A stretch of DNA of 64,000 nucleotides from Brachionus koreanus (lineage: Eukaryota > Rotifera > Eurotatoria > Ploima > Brachionidae): assembly GCA_016987375.1 (NCBI GenBank), contig PJRA01000263.1:3829444-3893443 (forward strand). Direction: 5' to 3'. The position numbers were made by a program, and so were the translations under genes. Below, piece by piece: positions 58,876-64,000 of this stretch; position 1 is the stretch's first letter; each line of letters begins with the position of its first letter. Below the pieces are notes generated by a model that searched no databases, was not told where the DNA came from, and worked only from the letters and a program-made list of their open reading frames with translations.

Positions 58876-60274
58876 AAAAAGAATGAAAAAAGAAAATTTA
58901 ATGCTAAGAAAATAATTTGATTTATTTTTTCTTGTTTTATTTAAAAATTAGATCGAGTTTTTTTTTCATTTTAACCGTTAACAAATAAAATTAATATCAA
59001 AAATATCATTAAATGTATTTTTTATTCAAAAATAAAACTCCTATTTTATATTAAAAATGGATTTTTTAAGAAACTAAATTGAGATCTAATAATAATTTAA
59101 TTTCAAAAGCCTATTTAATTGTTAAAATTTTACAAAGAAGAATAATCTCTTCTCTTTTCAAATATCATATCGACTAATTTTTATTAAAAGTTTATTAACT
59201 GTAATCCTCCTCACATATGTTCCCATCAGTTTTTTTTGAAACGATTTTGACCAAAATAAATTCTTCTTAGATCGATTTGAGTCGACATAAAAAAAAAGCT
59301 TAGTCGAGTCGACTCGTTTTGAAAAATTCCCAATAGTAGAAATCAAAGATTAATTGATTATGTTATTATATTTAAATTTTCTTAATTAAAAATTATTTAT
59401 TTTTTATTTATTTATTCATTCAGAAAAGATTACGCCAGATTGGGCGATGAAAATTATAAAATATAAATATACCTTTTTTTTTTTGAATCTTTCGCATGAA
59501 TTATATTTTTAAAAAACATTTTTCGAAATAAAATTTTGCAATATTAAACTAATTTTTTTTCTATTTTGCATTATTTTATCAATTATGCAACCAATACAGC
59601 TGTCTCTCATTAACTGATCATTTAGGGTTTTGTGTGAATAATAGAAAGAAAGAAATAAAATGTAGTTTTGGAGATTTACCTCCACAGGCTTATCCGAGCG
59701 GTATGAACCCTCTTATCTATATGGATAATAGAGTTCATTTTACTGATTCAATATCAATTCATTTAAGCCGCTAAGATCTTGACTTGACTGGAAGTGAATC
59801 TAAAAAATCGACATCTAATTTGTGTAAAGTAGATTGATGAGAGTGGCGATGAATTCTGAATTCATTTCACTCAAGAAACAACTCATGTGCTTTCACAAAG
59901 TATATCTTGAGTTTTTATAAAGCAAAAAAAATCAATCAAGAAAATCAAATGCTTGGGCTGCTAAAAAATATCTTTAAAGTCATAACACTCAGCTTTGCAG
60001 ACAAAGACTCTTACCTTTATCAATGATCTAAGTGAATACTGTTAATTAGATCAATTACGAACTATCAGGTAGAGTTCCGTGCATTAAAAATTAAATACCA
60101 AACTTTAGTGCATGCCTAAAAAATACTAAAATGACACTTTTAATTAAAAGAATTTTCGATTTTTTGTTTTTTGGCTTAAATATCGAAAATAAATAATCAA
60201 TAATTATAAAAATATTAATTAATTTGAAAATATATCTAAATAAAAATTAAAATATAAAAAAATACACGAATTTC
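58876..60274. other. Intergenic stretch, nothing firm
   Basis: AT-rich after the Ro60 gene. The segment CTTATCCGAGCGGTATGAACCC at about 59689 resembles a tRNA A box, but no B box follows. The sequence from about 59600 to 60100 is less AT-rich and may be old repeat. Confidence 0.45.
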
Positions 60275-60875
60275 NNNNNNNNNNNNNNNNNNNNNNNNNN
60301 NNNNNNNNNNNNNNNNNNNNNNNNNNNNNNNNNNNNNNNNNNNNNNNNNNNNNNNNNNNNNNNNNNNNNNNNNNNNNNNNNNNNNNNNNNNNNNNNNNNN
60401 NNNNNNNNNNNNNNNNNNNNNNNNNNNNNNNNNNNNNNNNNNNNNNNNNNNNNNNNNNNNNNNNNNNNNNNNNNNNNNNNNNNNNNNNNNNNNNNNNNNN
60501 NNNNNNNNNNNNNNNNNNNNNNNNNNNNNNNNNNNNNNNNNNNNNNNNNNNNNNNNNNNNNNNNNNNNNNNNNNNNNNNNNNNNNNNNNNNNNNNNNNNN
60601 NNNNNNNNNNNNNNNNNNNNNNNNNNNNNNNNNNNNNNNNNNNNNNNNNNNNNNNNNNNNNNNNNNNNNNNNNNNNNNNNNNNNNNNNNNNNNNNNNNNN
60701 NNNNNNNNNNNNNNNNNNNNNNNNNNNNNNNNNNNNNNNNNNNNNNNNNNNNNNNNNNNNNNNNNNNNNNNNNNNNNNNNNNNNNNNNNNNNNNNNNNNN
60801 NNNNNNNNNNNNNNNNNNNNNNNNNNNNNNNNNNNNNNNNNNNNNNNNNNNNNNNNNNNNNNNNNNNNNNNNNNN
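60275..60875. other. Assembly gap (601 N)
   Basis: Run of N directly next to LINE sequence; the missing part is probably repeat. Confidence 0.98.
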
Positions 60876-61130
60876 AGCATGTTGTTAGCTTTATTAACGC
60901 AGTTGTCAATTTGATCATTCCATTTGAGTTTATTGTTCACCATTACACCAAGGTCACGCTCAGTAGTAGTCTCAGCTAACTCAACTCTCAAACCATCAGC
61001 ATTTAACATTGAGATTTTTTGATTAAATAAAATAACAAATAAAATAACATATTCCTCTAAATTCTTTAAAACATCACCTAAATTTAAGTTTTTTTTCTTT
61101 ATACACTCCTTGTGGAGCATTGGATCATTA
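60876..61130 (-). pseudogene. CR1/jockey-like LINE reverse transcriptase C-terminal piece
   Basis: The minus strand encodes KISMLNADGLRVELAETTTE, then RDLGVMVNNKLKWNDQIDNC and VNKANN. 'ERDLGV.V...LKW..Q' is the conserved block after the polymerase domain in CR1/jockey-like elements. The frame is uninterrupted here, so this is the best preserved LINE piece of the window, but it runs into the assembly gap. Confidence 0.8.
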
Positions 61131-61620
61131 CTTTTAATTTCCACTCAAGTCGATCTTTTGCCATCACTCTTGCTTCTCCCCATCTCATTCCCATTTCGAT
61201 GAGTTCTATTGTGGTCTTCCTACCTTAGTCCGCCCTTGGGATGTCCATCGAAGGGCTTTTATTGATATTCTTCTTTCTTTCTTTCTAAGTACATGTCCAA
61301 GCCATAGCAATTTTTTGTTCCCTAATATTTACATCCGTACATAAGTGTTGCTTTTACTACAGAGTTGTAAAGTTTGAGTTTTGTTTTCTTGCTATAGCTG
61401 GTTGATTTCCATGCTGTTCGGGGTCTAGCTAGATACTCTTTGCTTTAGCAAGTCTTTTCTCAATGTCTCTTTGTGCTCTCATTGCTGTAATGGTAGTGCT
61501 TCGTCGCACTCGACTTGTGAATCATCGATGGTGATCAGGGTATCCAATTTAGTGTTTTTGCACATAACTTTAGCTTTGGCCACATTAATTTCGAAAATTT
61601 TTGTTTAATAGAATAAAAAT
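61130..61620 (-). pseudogene. RTE-type LINE, C-terminal region
   Basis: Minus-strand frames show KINVAKAKVMCKNTKLDTLI, KLLWLGHVLRKKERRISIKA and LRWTSQGRTKVGRP, then WEWDGEKQE. 'WLGHV.R' and 'G.RK.GRP' are hallmarks of the RTE-clade reverse transcriptase tail. Stops split the frames. Confidence 0.75.
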
Positions 61621-62100
61621 AGTATAAAAAGTAAAAAATGGTTACAAAATAAAAATAATATTATAAACTTATAATATAATAAGTAAATTAATTTAGCAAA
61701 AAAAAATTCAAAATTCACTGAAAATGGTGAAGAAGGGAAACTGGACAATTTCATTCAAAATGGTGAAAGTAATATGTTCTAAAGTTGCCAATCCAATGGT
61801 TAACAGAAAATAAAATTCAAAAAAACAATATATTTTCTTAAATTTTACTAAGCTAGATATTTTTTCAATAGAATAGTTCTATTTGTATTAAATTGGAGTT
61901 GACTTTTACAAATTAGATTTCATTTTATTAAAAAAAGCAGTGACAAATTGAAATTTAGATGATGTTTTTTTATTAAGTCATAAAATTTTTGAAAAATTTT
62001 TATTGATGAAAAGCACCTTAATGAAAATTTAATAACATTTATCACCGAAAGCATAAACAAAACAAAATATAAATACATTTAAATCGATTCAATGAATACA

Positions 62101-62655
62101 TTAAATGCGTATTAAAATAATGTCATTTGATTGAGATTGGTCGCGATTTTGTTTTGAATCGTATGAATATTTTGAAGAAAAGCGTCTAAATATTCCTTTA
62201 AAACTTGAATTTTTCCTTTTTTTGCTTAATGACAAAGCTTCTTCACTTTTGCTAATTTTGTCATCAAAACTTGTTTTTTTTATAATTGAATGATCACAAT
62301 TATTTAATTCTTTGTTTGAGCTTTCGCTTTTGTTCAAATTTATATTTTCATTTATATCACATACATGAGAGTTGTTTATTTGTTTAAATATTTGGCAATT
62401 TTCGTTTTCTGAAATATCACTCAAATTAAAATTGTTTAAATCATCAGACGCTTTTTTATGGTACGACATATTTTGGCCAGGGTAATTTGGTACATCAAGA
62501 GAATCTCGATTAATTGCTAAATAGCTGTTACTTTTCGTCTTATTTTTTAATTTTTTTCCTTTTGTTTCATTTGACTTTGATTTTCTATTCAAATTTTCAT
62601 TATTTTTTCGAAAAAATAATTTTCGAAACAATGATGGACATATTTTTAAACCCAT
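62101..62655 (-). CDS. Hypothetical Ser/Asn/Lys-rich protein
   Basis: An uninterrupted frame of 184 residues starts at ATG 62655 and has no intron. The N-terminus MGLKICPSLFRKLFF has Gly2 and Cys6 next to basic residues, which could allow myristoylation and palmitoylation. The rest is disordered-looking, with Lys/Asn-rich, acidic and Ser-rich stretches. Near the end KRKNSSFKGIFRRFSSKYSY is a basic amphipathic segment of the kind that contacts membranes or carries kinase sites. I do not recognise a family. The length in this AT-rich DNA, and the lack of other frames here, favour a real gene, but it could be one exon of a larger one. Confidence 0.5.
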   Translation of the reverse strand: MGLKICPSLFRKLFFRKNNENLNRKSKSNETKGKKLKNKTKSNSYLAINRDSLDVPNYPGQNMSYHKKASDDLNNFNLSDISENENCQIFKQINNSHVCDINENINLNKSESSNKELNNCDHSIIKKTSFDDKISKSEEALSLSKKRKNSSFKGIFRRFSSKYSYDSKQNRDQSQSNDIILIRI

Positions 62656-63822
62656 TGTTTTTAAAGTTGATATGTACGATTTTCGAAAATCCCTTAAAAT
62701 ATTAATTTTTTATTAAGCATTAATTTTTTTTTTTGTATAATAAAAGTTGAATAAGTTGAATAAAAAATCTTTTTTCTTCCATCACATTTTTTCTATACAA
62801 TGACCAATTTCAATCAATCGAAATAATGATTAAAATGTGGTTCTTTTTTTTAATTAATTTTACAAAAATTCATGACTTCTTATTATTTATTAAATTTTTT
62901 CAATAAATATAAGAAACTAAAAATGGGTAAAAAGGTTAAAATCTAAATAGCAAGTTTTTTTTTCTATTTTATATTTTTGAAAATAATTTAGTTTATTTAT
63001 TATATTTTAACATGCTTAAGTCCTGATTTTAAAGTAACAGCGTAATTTCTAGATTAAAAAAAAAAGTTAAATAGAAAATTAACTTGCCAAATAATAAACG
63101 GAAGCAGATATTTTGATTTGGGAGAAGTTAAAAAAACTCTAAAAAATTAGAAAAACAATAACTTTAAATTTTAAATTTTTTGAATTTATCAATAGGTCTT
63201 GATTAAAGTTTTATATTTTTTAAATGAAAAATTGTTTTAAGAAAAAATACAAAAATAAAGCTCTTTAATTAGTATGATATTTTTAATAAAACTATTTTCT
63301 CAATTGTTTTTTAATCTATTTATTATTTTAACTTACTTGATAGAATTAGCAAGTTCAAAAACCTTTATCAATTTTAATTTAAAAATAATACAACTATGAT
63401 TTACATCTTATATCTAAAATTAATTAATATCTATGTAGAAATAATTGATCTAATTAGAAAATTATCTTTCTTCAATTCAAAATTTGTATCCAACTTTTAA
63501 TATTTAGAGTAATTTAAAAAAAAAAGATTTATGAACATGACTTTTTCAAATTAACCGAAACTTGAGTAAATGAGAAAATTTGAAAAAAATAGTATTTTAA
63601 ATATTTAATTTGAGATTTATTTTAGGGATTTTTGTATTAATTTTGAAAACGTTTCAATTTTATCTTAACGCATTTATAATAGAAAAACTTCTTTTTAAAT
63701 TTACAATTTTTTGATTCTCTACTTAACAACTTATCTAGAAGTAACACTTTCTATCAAAATTAATTACAATAATTTAAAAAATGAAAATATTATTTCAAAT
63801 TTCAGATTCATTTACTAAGTAT
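62656..63822. other. Intergenic stretch, nothing recognised
   Basis: AT-rich with homopolymer runs and no supportable frames. Confidence 0.5.
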
Positions 63823-64000
63823 TTAACACTAGAAGCACCAAGCATTTTTTCAGGTTTTTTTAATTCATAAATATTTTATAAAAAAACTTAAATAATTTAA
63901 TAAAGTAATATCATTTTTTAAAGAAAATTTAAAAATCTACATAATTCAAAAAAGATATATTTATTTGAAAAATCCATTCAAAAGATATGAGTATTAAAAA
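63823..64000. repeat. TTAA-flanked MITE family B, cut by the window edge
   Basis: Starts TTAACACTAGAAGCACCAAG and shares with the 22525-22719 copy the blocks AGCACCAAGCATTTTTTCA and AATCTACATAATTCAAAAAA. Only the left end and interior are seen before the window ends. Confidence 0.7.

Noticed and set aside
59680..59720. Possible tRNA near 59690 (CCGAGCGGTATGAACCC)
   Set aside because: No B box, anticodon arm or acceptor pairing could be placed.
1..64000. CRISPR arrays, bacterial operons, Shine-Dalgarno sites or prophage
   Set aside because: None seen. Spliceosomal introns, animal gene families and eukaryotic transposons show that this is nuclear animal DNA.

Overview
The window reads as nuclear DNA of a small-genome metazoan. 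It is about three-quarters A+T or more. The genes are protostome-like and cut by many short introns (mostly 45-70 bp, GT..AG), and the intergenic DNA holds decayed RTE-type and CR1/jockey-like LINEs, Tc1/mariner and pogo-like remnants, and short TTAA-flanked inverted-repeat elements. A monogonont rotifer of the Brachionus type is my best guess, from base composition, intron style and the mix of repeats; I cannot prove it without a database search. Two assembly gaps (runs of N) lie at 43212-43259 and 60275-60875.

Thirteen protein-coding genes can be supported by hand-spliced models that keep frame throughout. From left to right they are: a transposon-derived acidic ORF (1715-2587, +, probably not a host gene and not counted); calcium channel Flower (3367-4019, -); a neuropeptide precursor that joins an AKH/RPCH-type peptide to two APGWamide copies (9537-10000, +); proteasome subunit PSMD4/Rpn10 (10957-12173, +); the midzone crosslinker PRC1/Ase1 (12835-15209, -); a 14-finger C2H2 zinc-finger protein (18624-24245, -); the ATP synthase-associated microprotein DAPIT/ATP5MK (29131-29353, -); the dual methyltransferase METTL13 (29669-32241, -); a roughly 20-exon uncharacterised coiled-coil protein (32901-38667, +); a class I sirtuin (38721-39751, -); an Lhx6/8-Arrowhead type LIM-homeobox gene (41784-44904, -); succinyl-CoA ligase alpha SUCLG1 (48718-49947, -); NME6 (51421-52223, +); and a Ro60/TROVE protein (54808-58875, +). 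A small hypothetical protein (62101-62655, -) is less certain.

There are no operons in the bacterial sense. Neighbours are functionally unrelated, and several pairs are tightly convergent (PSMD4/PRC1, coiled-coil gene/sirtuin). Long introns of the zinc-finger, LIM-homeobox, coiled-coil and Ro60 genes carry repeat insertions. The long AT-rich stretches (24.8-29.1 kb, 39.8-41.8 kb, 44.9-48.7 kb, 62.7-64 kb) show no genes.

The most interesting item is the 120-residue neuropeptide precursor at 9537-10000. A peptide of the AKH/RPCH family (QLTFSSDWSG followed by GKR) sits directly after the signal peptide, and the next exon holds two back-to-back APGW-GKR units. APGWamide is best known as a molluscan tetrapeptide whose kinship to AKH/RPCH has been debated from sequence similarity, so finding both in one prohormone would bear directly on that question.
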